A stretch of 54,763 bases of DNA, taken from Pararhizobium antarcticum (GTDB lineage Bacteria > Pseudomonadota > Alphaproteobacteria > Rhizobiales > Rhizobiaceae). The stretch covers positions 1 to 54,763 of the forward strand of contig NZ_LSRP01000088.1 of the NCBI RefSeq assembly GCF_001885585.1. Direction: 5' to 3'. Numbering within the stretch: the first letter of the stretch is position 1; each line of letters opens with the position of its first letter. A program made the position numbers and the translations under genes. Below the pieces are notes generated by a model that had not been told where the DNA came from, did not search any database, and saw only the letters and a list, made by a program, of their open reading frames with translations. Shown here piece by piece: positions 9,720 to 16,865 of this stretch.

Positions 9720-10748
9720 ATGAAGACCTTCTATGCCGACGAGCAGAAGACGCATGACCCGAAGATGTTCCTTTCGAGCGGCGCGGCGCAGCCAAACCCG
9801 GAAAAGCCGGAGCGGATCGAACGGCTGGTGGCCGGCGCAAAGGCCGCCGGGTCCGAAATCCACCGCCCGCGCAATCATGGCCTGAAATCCATCGCCGCCG
9901 TCCATACGCCGGAATATCTGGAATTCCTGCAAAACATCTTCCTGCGCTGGAGCCGCATCGAGGGAGCGTCAAACGAGGTTATCCCGAACATCCATCCGCT
10001 TGCCCGCACGGGCAGCTATCCGGCCTCTGCCGTCGGGCAGGCGGGCTACCACATGGCCGACACGGCCTGCCCGATTTCAGCGGACACCTGGATCAGTGCC
10101 TGCTGGAGCGCATGGAGTGCCGTCGAGGCGGCCGATGCAGTTCTGTCCGGCGATCGCTCGGCCTATGCCTTGTGCCGCCCGCCGGGGCATCATGCCTTTG
10201 CCGATGTTGCCGGCGGCTTCTGCTTTCTCAACAATTCTGCGATCGCCGCCCAGCATCTGGTGAAAGACGGCCGGCGGGTTGCGATCCTCGACGTCGACCT
10301 GCATCACGGCAACGGCACGCAGGGCATTTTCTATGGCCGGGCCGACGTGCTGACGGTGTCGCTGCACGCGGACCCGGTGCGCTTCTATCCGTTTTTCTGG
10401 GGCCATGCCGACGAGCGGGGTGAAGGCCTCGGCCTCGGCTACAACTACAATCTGCCGCTGCCGCGCAAGACCGGCGATGACGGCTTCCTGCAGGCGCTGT
10501 CCGCGGCCCTGCGTCGGATCGAGGCCTATGCGCCGGATGCGCTGGTCGTGGCGCTGGGGCTCGATGCCTATGAGGGCGATCCCTTTGGCGGGTTGTCTGT
10601 CTCGACGCCCGGTTTTGCCAGGATTGCCCAGGCGATCGCCGGGCTCGGCCTGCCAAGCGTCATCGTCCAGGAGGGCGGCTATTTGTGCGACGCGCTTTCC
10701 GACAATCTGACAGCCTTCCTGACAGGGTTCGGCAATGCCGGCCGCTGA
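9720..10748 (+). CDS. Histone deacetylase family amidohydrolase, acetylpolyamine type
   Basis: Zinc amidohydrolase of the arginase/deacetylase fold, 342 residues, matching the length of bacterial acetylpolyamine amidohydrolases. Catalytic histidines are H157/H158 in RPPGHHAF. Zinc ligands are D193 and H195 in DVDLHHGNGT and D282 in GLDAYEGDP. The transition-state tyrosine is Y321 in QEGGYL. All key residues are present, so it should be active. It is the last gene of the same-strand group that starts at 5238. Likely substrates are N-acetylated polyamines or related acetylamides; the exact one is inferred only from family and size. Confidence 0.88.
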   Translation: MKTFYADEQKTHDPKMFLSSGAAQPNPEKPERIERLVAGAKAAGSEIHRPRNHGLKSIAAVHTPEYLEFLQNIFLRWSRIEGASNEVIPNIHPLARTGSYPASAVGQAGYHMADTACPISADTWISACWSAWSAVEAADAVLSGDRSAYALCRPPGHHAFADVAGGFCFLNNSAIAAQHLVKDGRRVAILDVDLHHGNGTQGIFYGRADVLTVSLHADPVRFYPFFWGHADERGEGLGLGYNYNLPLPRKTGDDGFLQALSAALRRIEAYAPDALVVALGLDAYEGDPFGGLSVSTPGFARIAQAIAGLGLPSVIVQEGGYLCDALSDNLTAFLTGFGNAGR

Positions 10749-11116
10749 CCCCTTCAGTCGGCGTTCTGGGATCAGTCGCGCGATCCGCTCCCGGACACTG
10801 CTCCTTGCTGCCGATAGGTCAGCTCGGCAAGCGGCACCCTGTCGAAGGCTGTGAGGAGATGCTGGCTGTCATCAAGGGAGACTTTCCGTAGCGGACCGAA
10901 CGAGAGCCAGCCGGAAGACCGGTCCAGACCAATCGGAAACACGGTTAACAAGAGGTTGAGCTCCGGCGCCGGTGACGTTTTTTTAATCTCTGTGGCGTAA
11001 ATTCGACCAAACCGGCGCTGATGATGGAGCAAATCGAAGATTGATCCGTTGTTGCCTTAAGGACTGGATGCTTGTGCAACCGCTCCGGGTTTAGCTGGCC
11101 AGGAAGGACGTGTGAC
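10749..11116. other. Intergenic stretch, no supported gene
   Basis: 368 bases between the deacetylase-family gene and a tiny peptide gene. A minus-strand open frame (10772-11032) starts at TTG without a ribosome site and resembles no family I recognise. No convincing terminator hairpin was seen after the deacetylase stop. The part next to 11117 presumably carries the promoter of the small peptide gene. Confidence 0.5.
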
Positions 11117-11203
11117 ATGACTGATCATATCATGAAGACGCTTCTGAACATTTTTGCTGCGCTCTCCTTCGCATCGGTGATGCTATTCGTCATCGTTCTG
11201 TAA
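11117..11203 (+). CDS. 28-residue single-span membrane peptide
   Basis: Very short open frame beginning MTDHIMKTLL and ending LFVIVL, 28 residues, with a continuous hydrophobic stretch from about residue 9 to the end. It is preceded by AGGAAGGA at 11101-11108, a near-perfect ribosome site nine bases before the ATG. The combination of strong ribosome site, basic residue and single membrane span is typical of small rhizobial membrane peptides. No function is recognised. It stands alone between genes of either strand. Expression is inferred only. Confidence 0.5.
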   Translation: MTDHIMKTLLNIFAALSFASVMLFVIVL

Positions 11204-11274
11204 ACGAAGGCTCAAACGAACATATCTGCAAGCAGCGACGCATCGTGCGTGCTCGCCACCGGTCTCCTCAGACG

Positions 11275-11670
11275 TCAAGGGTACAGATAGTGTTTCTCCC
11301 ATTCGTCATGGGGCACGACCTCGCCGATCTTGTACTTGAAGGATAGAACCTTGAGGTGTTCGGGACCGGTGCTGCATTTGAATGTCAGCCTGTACCATTC
11401 ACCCTTGCTGCGAAACACGGCGCCCGGCGCCTTCATGGCGTTTTCTTCCATGACGGGATCGGCAAACGTATAGGCGATCACCTTGTCCGGCCGGTAGACG
11501 CTCTTGTCGGCGCTGATCCGCTCCATGGCCTCTGTATCGCAGCGTTGCTCCAGGCGGGTTTCCGGATCGAGTTTCTCGAACTGCCGAACAAGTCTCTGGT
11601 CCATGGCCGATGTCGAGGTCGCGGTGAAAACGACGGCCAGAATTGGCCAGATACGTATCCTCATAATCAC
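11275..11670 (-). CDS. Exported DUF930-like hypothetical protein
   Basis: Small exported protein of about 131 residues with an N-terminal signal peptide (MRIRIWPILAVVF... TSA), followed by a domain containing LDPETRLEQRCD and FKCSTGPEHLKVLSFKYKIG. I associate this pattern with the rhizobial DUF930 family. Two conserved cysteines (RCD and KCS) could form a disulfide in the periplasm. The chosen start is GTG 11670, five bases after a GGAG; ATG 11664 and ATG 11691 are alternatives. No operon partner is evident. Its function is unknown. Confidence 0.7.
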   Translation of the reverse strand: MIMRIRIWPILAVVFTATSTSAMDQRLVRQFEKLDPETRLEQRCDTEAMERISADKSVYRPDKVIAYTFADPVMEENAMKAPGAVFRSKGEWYRLTFKCSTGPEHLKVLSFKYKIGEVVPHDEWEKHYLYP

Positions 11671-11798
11671 GTTAACTCCATGAACTTCCATAAATCACAC
11701 TCAGCCGCAAACATCGGCAGCTGCGAAAAGCTGGTTATTTCGGATCAACCTTTGTGCTTTTTCAACGGCAAGAATGTGTCGCGCGTCCAAAACAGGTC

Positions 11799-12260
11799 TC
11801 ACGTCTCGGAAACATCGATCCATTCGGCACCGGTGAGGTCTGCCATGCGCATGGGGTCGATCCGCACGGCCGCGTTGGTCGCGCCGGCGGCCGGCACAAC
11901 CTCCTTGAATGCCCGAAGCGAAACATCGCAATAGATGGTGTGCGGCTTCACCAGACCGAAGGGGCAGACGCCGCCGATCGGGTGCCCGGTTTCCGCTTCG
12001 ACTTCATCAAGCGCGAGCATCTTGGCCTTGCTGGCAAACCTGGCCTTGAATTTCCTGTTGTCGAGCCGTGCATCGCCCCGCGTGACGATCAGGATAACGT
12101 CGTCGCCGACACGCAGCGCCAGGGTCTTGGCGATCTGGCCGGGCGCAACACCATGGCCTTCTGCAGCCTGCGCGACCGTCGCAGTGCTCTGCGCAAGTTC
12201 GATGACGGTGATATCGGGGGCATGTTCGGCGAAGAACGCCTTGACGGAATGAAGGCTCAT
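11799..12260 (-). CDS. YbaK/EbsC-type aminoacyl-tRNA deacylase-like protein
   Basis: 153-residue stand-alone domain of the YbaK / ProRS-editing family, which hydrolyses mischarged aminoacyl-tRNAs in the cytoplasm. The segment GQIAKTLALRVGDDVILIVTRGD carries the conserved lysine. The IGGVCPFGL loop and the C-terminal GATNAAVRIDPMRMADLTGAEW stretch are typical. GGGAGTG lies just before the ATG on the minus strand. It is followed closely by nothing obviously co-functional. Whether it acts on Cys-tRNA(Pro) or another tRNA cannot be told from the sequence. Confidence 0.88.
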   Translation of the reverse strand: MSLHSVKAFFAEHAPDITVIELAQSTATVAQAAEGHGVAPGQIAKTLALRVGDDVILIVTRGDARLDNRKFKARFASKAKMLALDEVEAETGHPIGGVCPFGLVKPHTIYCDVSLRAFKEVVPAAGATNAAVRIDPMRMADLTGAEWIDVSET

Positions 12261-12302
12261 GACACTCCCGAAAACGGCCAGACATTGTGCCAGCGATTTG
12301 TT

Positions 12303-12491
12303 TCAGTCGTCGTTGGTCGCGTCAAGGTCTTCGGGGCGCGTACCGGTTTGGCCGGTCGGCAGGTAACCATGCGTGCTGAACCAGTTTTCCAGCACGGCGC
12401 CGATCGCTTCTTCGCGGGTCAGCATGCCCGGATGATCGGCTATGAAGGCTTTAAGCGCCAGTTCCAGTTCCGTTTTGTAAAGCTCCGACAT
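12303..12491 (-). CDS. Small conserved-looking hypothetical protein, 62 aa
   Basis: 62-residue acidic protein starting MSELYKTELELALKAFIADH. It is mostly predicted helix in the first 40 residues, then a flexible acidic tail ending DLDATNDD. A good ribosome site (AAAGGGAG) lies five bases before the ATG on the minus strand, which supports it as a real gene. It has no cysteines, signal peptide or membrane span. It lies upstream of the YbaK-like gene on the same strand with a 42-base gap and could be co-transcribed with it. No family is recognised. Confidence 0.6.
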   Translation of the reverse strand: MSELYKTELELALKAFIADHPGMLTREEAIGAVLENWFSTHGYLPTGQTGTRPEDLDATNDD

Positions 12492-12512
12492 CGAGGCTCC
12501 CTTTAATCATGG

Positions 12513-12540
12513 AAAAAACGGCCCGCAAGAGGTGCGGGCC
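12513..12540 (-). terminator. Intrinsic terminator of the GlsB/YeaQ gene
   Basis: Read on the minus strand, an eight-base-pair stem GGCCCGCA / TGCGGGCC (12520-12527 with 12533-12540, five-base loop) is followed by a run of six T (12513-12518, shown as A on the plus strand). It lies about 20 bases past the stop of the 84-residue membrane protein gene and fits a rho-independent terminator. Confidence 0.85.
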
Positions 12541-12560
12541 GCGCAGGTCTTTGATGCTGT

Positions 12561-12815
12561 TCAGGCGCGCTTGATGACGCGGATCAGCAGAAGCAGGATC
12601 ACAGCGCCCAGCGTTGCCGCAAGAATAGCACCGAGAATGCCATCGCCGAGCGGCAGACCGAGACGCGGAAACAGGGCGCCGGCAATGAAGGCGCCGACGA
12701 TGCCGACGATGATGTTGCCGAGCAGGCCGAAGCCGAAACCCTTGACGATCAGACCGGCGAGCCAGCCGGCGATCGCGCCGATCAGGATGAAGATAAGAAT
12801 ACTTTCAATGCCCAT
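12561..12815 (-). CDS. GlsB/YeaQ/YmgE family stress-response membrane protein
   Basis: 84-residue inner-membrane protein with three hydrophobic segments: about 4-22, 28-47 and 57-79. It has the glycine-rich pattern of the transglycosylase-associated family (IGAIAGWLAGLIVKG, GNIIVGIVGAFIAG). Family members are often induced by general stress, but a biochemical role is not established. The ribosome site AAAGGAA precedes the ATG on the minus strand. A strong terminator follows, so the gene is probably monocistronic. Confidence 0.9.
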   Translation of the reverse strand: MGIESILIFILIGAIAGWLAGLIVKGFGFGLLGNIIVGIVGAFIAGALFPRLGLPLGDGILGAILAATLGAVILLLLIRVIKRA

Positions 12816-12936
12816 GGATGGTTCCTTTCCCGTTGCATTTCATCAATCGAAATAGTGCGGCGCGGTCCGATGGATAGGGGGGCACGTGACAATTTTCGAA
12901 TATATCCTGTAGGGAGTGGATGGGTGCATCACACAG

Positions 12937-12965
12937 AAAAAGACCCCGGCATGTCCATGCCGAGG
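12937..12965 (-). terminator. Probable terminator after rhaI
   Basis: On the minus strand, the stem CGGCATG / CATGCCG (12947-12953 with 12956-12962) has a very short loop and is followed by GGGGTCTTTTT, a modest T tract at 12937-12941. It lies about 30 bases beyond the rhaI stop. A separate T run on the plus strand at 12973-12979 could make it partly bidirectional. Confidence 0.65.
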
Positions 12966-12993
12966 CCTCCGATTTTTTTCGTTTTGCAGAGGG

Positions 12994-14289
12994 TCAGACG
13001 ATCCCGCCGCCGCCGCTTTTCGAAGCCGGCCGTTCGCCCGAGACTTTGGCGCGGTAGCCGCTCGCCCGGTAGGCTGCAATCGGTGCAATGGCGCCGCCAG
13101 CCTCGTAGCGCGACATGGCGAGAATAGGCTCGACATGGGTGCGGAACGCGGCTTTCAGCGTCTCCGTCGCCATCAGCGCGTCATTGCCGTCCTGATAGCC
13201 TTCGAGCGCTTTGCGGTCGACCAGCAGCGCCTGCGCATAGGCACGGCTGACCTCGGTTGCCGAGTTCATCAGGCTTTCGATCGGATCGGTGACATTGTGG
13301 CTCTGGTCCAGCATGTGCATCGGCGCAAAACCCTCCGCCTGCCGCGTCTCTGCATCGACCAGTTCGTTGAACACCAGGAACAGACGGTAGGGATCGATCG
13401 AGCCGGTATCCAGGTCGTCGTCGCCATATTTCGAATCGTTGAAGTGGAAACCGCCGAGTTTCTTGAACTGGATCAACCGGGCAACGATCATCTCGATATT
13501 GACATTCGGTGCATGGTGGCCGAGATCGACGAGGCAATGGGCCTTTGGGCCGAGTTCCTGGGCGATCAGGTAGTTTGTGCCCCAGTCCTGCACGACCGTC
13601 GAATAGAAGGCCGGCTCGAACATCTTGTGCTCGGAAAAGATCTTCCAACCGTCCGGCAGGCCCTTGTAGATCGCCTTCATCGCCTCGAGGTAACGCTCGA
13701 AGCTTTTGGTGAAGTTGCTCTGACCGGGAAAGTTGGAACCGTCGCCGATCCAGACCGTGAGCGCGTTCGAGCCCAGCACCTTGCCGATCTCGATGCATTC
13801 GAGATTGTGATCGACGGCCTGCTGGCGCGTTGCCGCATCGGCATGGCTGAGCGAGCCGAACTTGTAGGAATGGGCCTGGTCGGGTGCGTCCGAGAATGTG
13901 TTGGAATTCATCGCGTCGAAGCCGAGGCCAAGCGCGTTGCCCTTCTCCCGCAGCCCCTTCAGGTCGTCGACCTTGTCCCAGGGAATGTGCAGGGAGACCG
14001 TCGGCGTCGCCTTTGTCAGCTGCTGGATGACCGCGCAATCCTCGATCTTGTCATAGATGTTGCGTGGCTCGCCGGTGCCGGGAAAGCGGGCAAAGCGGGT
14101 GCCGCCGGTGCCGACGCCCCAGGAAGGCACGGCGACACCGTAAGCGGTGACTTTCGCCTTGACCGCATCGATATCGATACCGCGGCGCGAAAGTTGCGCA
14201 CCCAGATGGTCGTAATCCGACCGTGTATCGGCAATGCGCGCCTCGTTATCCCTTGCAATCACATCGGGTGCGATCGTGAAGTCGGTCAT
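12994..14289 (-). CDS. rhaI: L-rhamnose isomerase RhaI (rhizobial type)
   Basis: Converts L-rhamnose to L-rhamnulose in the cytoplasm, the first intracellular step after uptake and mutarotation. The 431-residue protein belongs to the xylose-isomerase-like TIM barrel family, of the Pseudomonas stutzeri type used by rhizobia, and not the E. coli RhaA type. Metal-site segments visible are SEHKMFEPAFY, CLVDLGHHAPNVN and GGFHFNDSKYGDDDLDTG. The start ATG 14289 has GGGGAAG just upstream; the frame stays open 16 codons further, but that part lacks a ribosome site. rhaD lies upstream on the same strand, but a small gene on the opposite strand occupies the gap. Confidence 0.95.
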   Translation of the reverse strand: MTDFTIAPDVIARDNEARIADTRSDYDHLGAQLSRRGIDIDAVKAKVTAYGVAVPSWGVGTGGTRFARFPGTGEPRNIYDKIEDCAVIQQLTKATPTVSLHIPWDKVDDLKGLREKGNALGLGFDAMNSNTFSDAPDQAHSYKFGSLSHADAATRQQAVDHNLECIEIGKVLGSNALTVWIGDGSNFPGQSNFTKSFERYLEAMKAIYKGLPDGWKIFSEHKMFEPAFYSTVVQDWGTNYLIAQELGPKAHCLVDLGHHAPNVNIEMIVARLIQFKKLGGFHFNDSKYGDDDLDTGSIDPYRLFLVFNELVDAETRQAEGFAPMHMLDQSHNVTDPIESLMNSATEVSRAYAQALLVDRKALEGYQDGNDALMATETLKAAFRTHVEPILAMSRYEAGGAIAPIAAYRASGYRAKVSGERPASKSGGGGIV

Positions 14290-14369
14290 GGTTTCTTCCC
14301 CAGCATCTGAACTTTTCTCCGCTATCCGCGTTACCACGTCTCGATTGTTGAACCCATTTGGAGGTCCCC

Positions 14370-14528
14370 TTGGACGTCGTTCGTATTCTTGTTGCTATTC
14401 TTCTGCCGCCGGTCGGCGTCTTCCTGCAGGTCGGCATCGGTCTGCAGTTCTGGCTGAACATCCTCCTGACGCTGTGCGGCTATGTTCCCGGCATCATCCA
14501 TGCCATCTGGATCATCCTCAGGCGCTGA
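14370..14528 (+). CDS. PMP3/YqaE family small membrane protein
   Basis: 52-residue protein beginning LDVVRILVAILLPPVG and ending AIWIILRR, with two membrane segments. The motif LLPPVGVFLQVG and the GYVPGIIHAIWII segment are diagnostic of the PMP3 / YqaE proteolipid family linked to membrane potential and salt stress. The start is TTG 14370, six bases after GGAG at 14360-14363. It lies on the plus strand inside the gap between rhaD and rhaI, which are both transcribed the other way, so the rhaDI transcript would be antisense to it. Its last codons form part of a perfect 24-base palindrome. Confidence 0.85.
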   Translation: MDVVRILVAILLPPVGVFLQVGIGLQFWLNILLTLCGYVPGIIHAIWIILRR

Positions 14529-14540
14529 TCAGCGCCTGAG
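14517..14540. repeat. 24-base perfect palindrome at the PMP3 stop codon
   Basis: CTCAGGCGCTGA followed by its exact reverse complement. It spans the last three codons and stop of the PMP3-family gene and ends 15 bases before the rhaD stop on the other strand. It could fold into a ten-base-pair stem with a GATC loop in either transcript. There is no T run on either side, so it is not a standard intrinsic terminator. A bidirectional transcript-end or mRNA-stabilising role is possible. Confidence 0.7.
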
Positions 14541-14554
14541 CCGCATCGTGGGCA

Positions 14555-16654
14555 TCAGCGCGTGAAGGATTGCGCGTTGCCGGCATCGACATTGATGATG
14601 TTGCCGGTCGACTTGGCCGACATGTCGGAGGCGAGGAAGTAGATCGCCTCGGCAATGTCTTCCGGGAAGACGCTGAGCTTCAGCATGGACCGTTCGCGAT
14701 ACATCGCCTCCAGCCCTTCCATGTCCGTCTTGTAGACGGCGGCGCGCTGTTCCTTCCATTCGCCAGACCAGATCTTCGAACCACGCAAAACGGCATCCGG
14801 GTTGACGACATTGACCCGGATCTGTGCCGATGCGCCTTCGAGAGCGAGGCATCGTGCGAGGTGGATTTCCGCAGCCTTTGCCGTGCAATAGGCCGATGCG
14901 CCGGGCGAAGCGGCAAGGCCGTTCTTGGAGGCGACGAAGACGACGTTGCCGCCGGCCTTCTGGTTGCGGAAGATGCGAAATGCTTCGCGCGAGACAAGGA
15001 AATAGCCGGTCGCAAGAATATCCATGTTCTTGTTCCAGAGCGCCAGCGTCGTGTCCTCGATCGCAGCCGAGGATGCAAGGCCCGCATTGGAAACGAGAAT
15101 ATCAAGTCCGCCGAACTCCAGCAGCGCGTCGGCAAAGCTCTTCTCGACAGCAGCCTCGTCAGTCACGTTCATATTGACGGAGCGGACAAAATCCTTGCCG
15201 TAGCGACCGCCGAGTTCGGACAGTGCTAAGGCCAGTGCTGCTTCGTCGATATCGGCGAGCACGACGCAGGCGCCCTCCAGCATCAACCGGTTGGCTGTTG
15301 CCTTGCCGATGCCGCCGGCGCCGCCGGTGACCAGCGCGATCTTGCCGGCGAGCATCTTCGGCCTCGGCATGCGCTGCAGCTTTGCCTCTTCGAGCAACCA
15401 GTATTCGATGTCGAAGGCTTCTTGTTCCGGCAGGCCGACATAGGTCGAGACCCCGGAGGCGCCGCGCATGACATTGATCGCATTGACATAGAATTCGCCG
15501 GAAATCCGCGCTGTCGCCTTGTCCTTGGCGAAGGTGATCATGCCGACGCCCGGAATAAGATAGACGACGGCATTCGGGTCGCGCATCGCCGGGCTGTTGT
15601 CGCGCTTGCAGCGCCCGTAATAGGCAGCGTATCCGGCGCGATAGTCGGCGATGGCAGCCTCGAGGCCGGCCAGCGTCTTGTCGATATCCGGATTGGCCGG
15701 ATCGAAATCGAGGACCAGCGGGCAGATCTTGGTGCGCAGGAAATGGTCGGGGCAGGAGGTTCCAAGGGCTGCCAGCGGCGCAAGGTTCTTCGACGTCACG
15801 AAGTCGAGCACGGCCTGGCTGTCGTCGAAATGGCCAAGCTTGCGCTCGTCGGCGCTGATCATGCCGCGAATGACCGGCATTAGTTTCTGCGCAACGGCCC
15901 GGCGCTCGGCGGCTGGCAGGACAGGCTTGACGGCGCCGCCGAAGGCTGGCGCCGTGTTCGTCGTCTCGAACCAGGCAATTGCCTTGTTGATGATTTCGAT
16001 CGTGGTTTCGTACGCTTCCTTCGCCGTATCGCCCCAGGTGAACAGGCCATGGCTTTCCAGGATCAACCCGCGTGCACCCGGATTTTCGACGCAGAATTTC
16101 GACAGCCACAGGCCGAGCTCGAAGCCGGGACGCTTCCAGGGCAACCAGCCGATATCGTCGCCGAAGATCTGGCGTGTCAGCTCCTGGCTGTTCCTGGAGG
16201 CGGCAATGGCGATGATCGCGTCCGGGTGCATGTGGTCGACATGCTTTTTCGGCACATAGGCATGCAGCGGCGTGTCGATCGAGGCGGCGCGCGGATTGAG
16301 GTTGAACGTGCAGTGCGGCAGGTAGCCGACCATCTCGTCTTCATGCTCGAGGCCGCGGTAGAGACCTTTCAAGGCCTCCAGCTTCTCCATGTAGAGCGTC
16401 GAGAAACCGTCCATCTTGATGGTGCCGACGTCGCCGCCGGAGCCCTTGACCCAGAGAACCTCGACCATGCCGCCGCCGAGAGGATCCTTTTCCATCACCT
16501 TGGCGGAGGTGTTTCCGCCGCCGTAATTGGTGATCCGCTTGTCGGAACCGAGCAGGTTGGAGCGGTACAGAAGCCGTTCCGCCTCGGTCATGTCCGCCGA
16601 CCTGGCATCGTCCCAGAGATTGGCCAAGCGTGACCCTTGTTGCTTGTCGAGCAT
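14555..16654 (-). CDS. rhaD: Bifunctional rhamnulose-1-phosphate aldolase / short-chain dehydrogenase RhaD
   Basis: 699-residue fusion enzyme. The N-terminal class II aldolase domain (about 30-350) has zinc histidines H138, H141 and H143 in KKHVDHMHPD and cleaves rhamnulose-1-phosphate to dihydroxyacetone phosphate and L-lactaldehyde. The C-terminal SDR domain (about 437-699) has the NAD motif TGGAGGIG at 443-450 and the catalytic Y589 and K593 in AYCTAK, and probably oxidises lactaldehyde. The start ATG follows GGGAGGA. It is transcribed divergently from rhaR and leads the rhaD-rhaI unit. It is full length with no sign of decay. Confidence 0.95.
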   Translation of the reverse strand: MLDKQQGSRLANLWDDARSADMTEAERLLYRSNLLGSDKRITNYGGGNTSAKVMEKDPLGGGMVEVLWVKGSGGDVGTIKMDGFSTLYMEKLEALKGLYRGLEHEDEMVGYLPHCTFNLNPRAASIDTPLHAYVPKKHVDHMHPDAIIAIAASRNSQELTRQIFGDDIGWLPWKRPGFELGLWLSKFCVENPGARGLILESHGLFTWGDTAKEAYETTIEIINKAIAWFETTNTAPAFGGAVKPVLPAAERRAVAQKLMPVIRGMISADERKLGHFDDSQAVLDFVTSKNLAPLAALGTSCPDHFLRTKICPLVLDFDPANPDIDKTLAGLEAAIADYRAGYAAYYGRCKRDNSPAMRDPNAVVYLIPGVGMITFAKDKATARISGEFYVNAINVMRGASGVSTYVGLPEQEAFDIEYWLLEEAKLQRMPRPKMLAGKIALVTGGAGGIGKATANRLMLEGACVVLADIDEAALALALSELGGRYGKDFVRSVNMNVTDEAAVEKSFADALLEFGGLDILVSNAGLASSAAIEDTTLALWNKNMDILATGYFLVSREAFRIFRNQKAGGNVVFVASKNGLAASPGASAYCTAKAAEIHLARCLALEGASAQIRVNVVNPDAVLRGSKIWSGEWKEQRAAVYKTDMEGLEAMYRERSMLKLSVFPEDIAEAIYFLASDMSAKSTGNIINVDAGNAQSFTR

Positions 16655-16749
16655 GTGAATTCCTCCCGGTCAATTCCGCGTCGGCCGGCTGGACATGCCA
16701 GGGGCGGGAACGCATTCGTTGTCATCAGATCACATAAATTGTCGCTGCA

Positions 16750-16822
16750 TGTCAATCATAAACGATCAAAAACAATCATATTGCACTGCACAATGAAAAA
16801 ATATGACTGATTGTGATTGACA
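16750..16822. promoter_or_regulatory. Repeat-rich control region between rhaD and rhaR
   Basis: Three similar decamers start exactly ten bases apart at 16753, 16763 and 16773 (CAATCATAAA, CGATCAAAAA, CAATCATATT). Two inverted copies follow at 16808-16819 (TGATTG repeated in tandem). The outer elements TGTCAATCA at 16750 and TGATTGACA at 16814-16822 form a dyad. The helical phasing and the position between divergent rha genes fit an operator for the DeoR-family regulator encoded next door. Binding is inferred, not shown. Confidence 0.6.
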
Positions 16823-16865
16823 TTGCGCGGTCGTGATGGAAGCATAGGCAGCGTTGGAGGAGCAG

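Noticed and set aside
10772-11032. 86-codon minus-strand frame in the spacer after the deacetylase gene
   Set aside because: It starts with TTG, has no ribosome site and no recognisable domain. It could be tested by conservation, but cannot be supported now.
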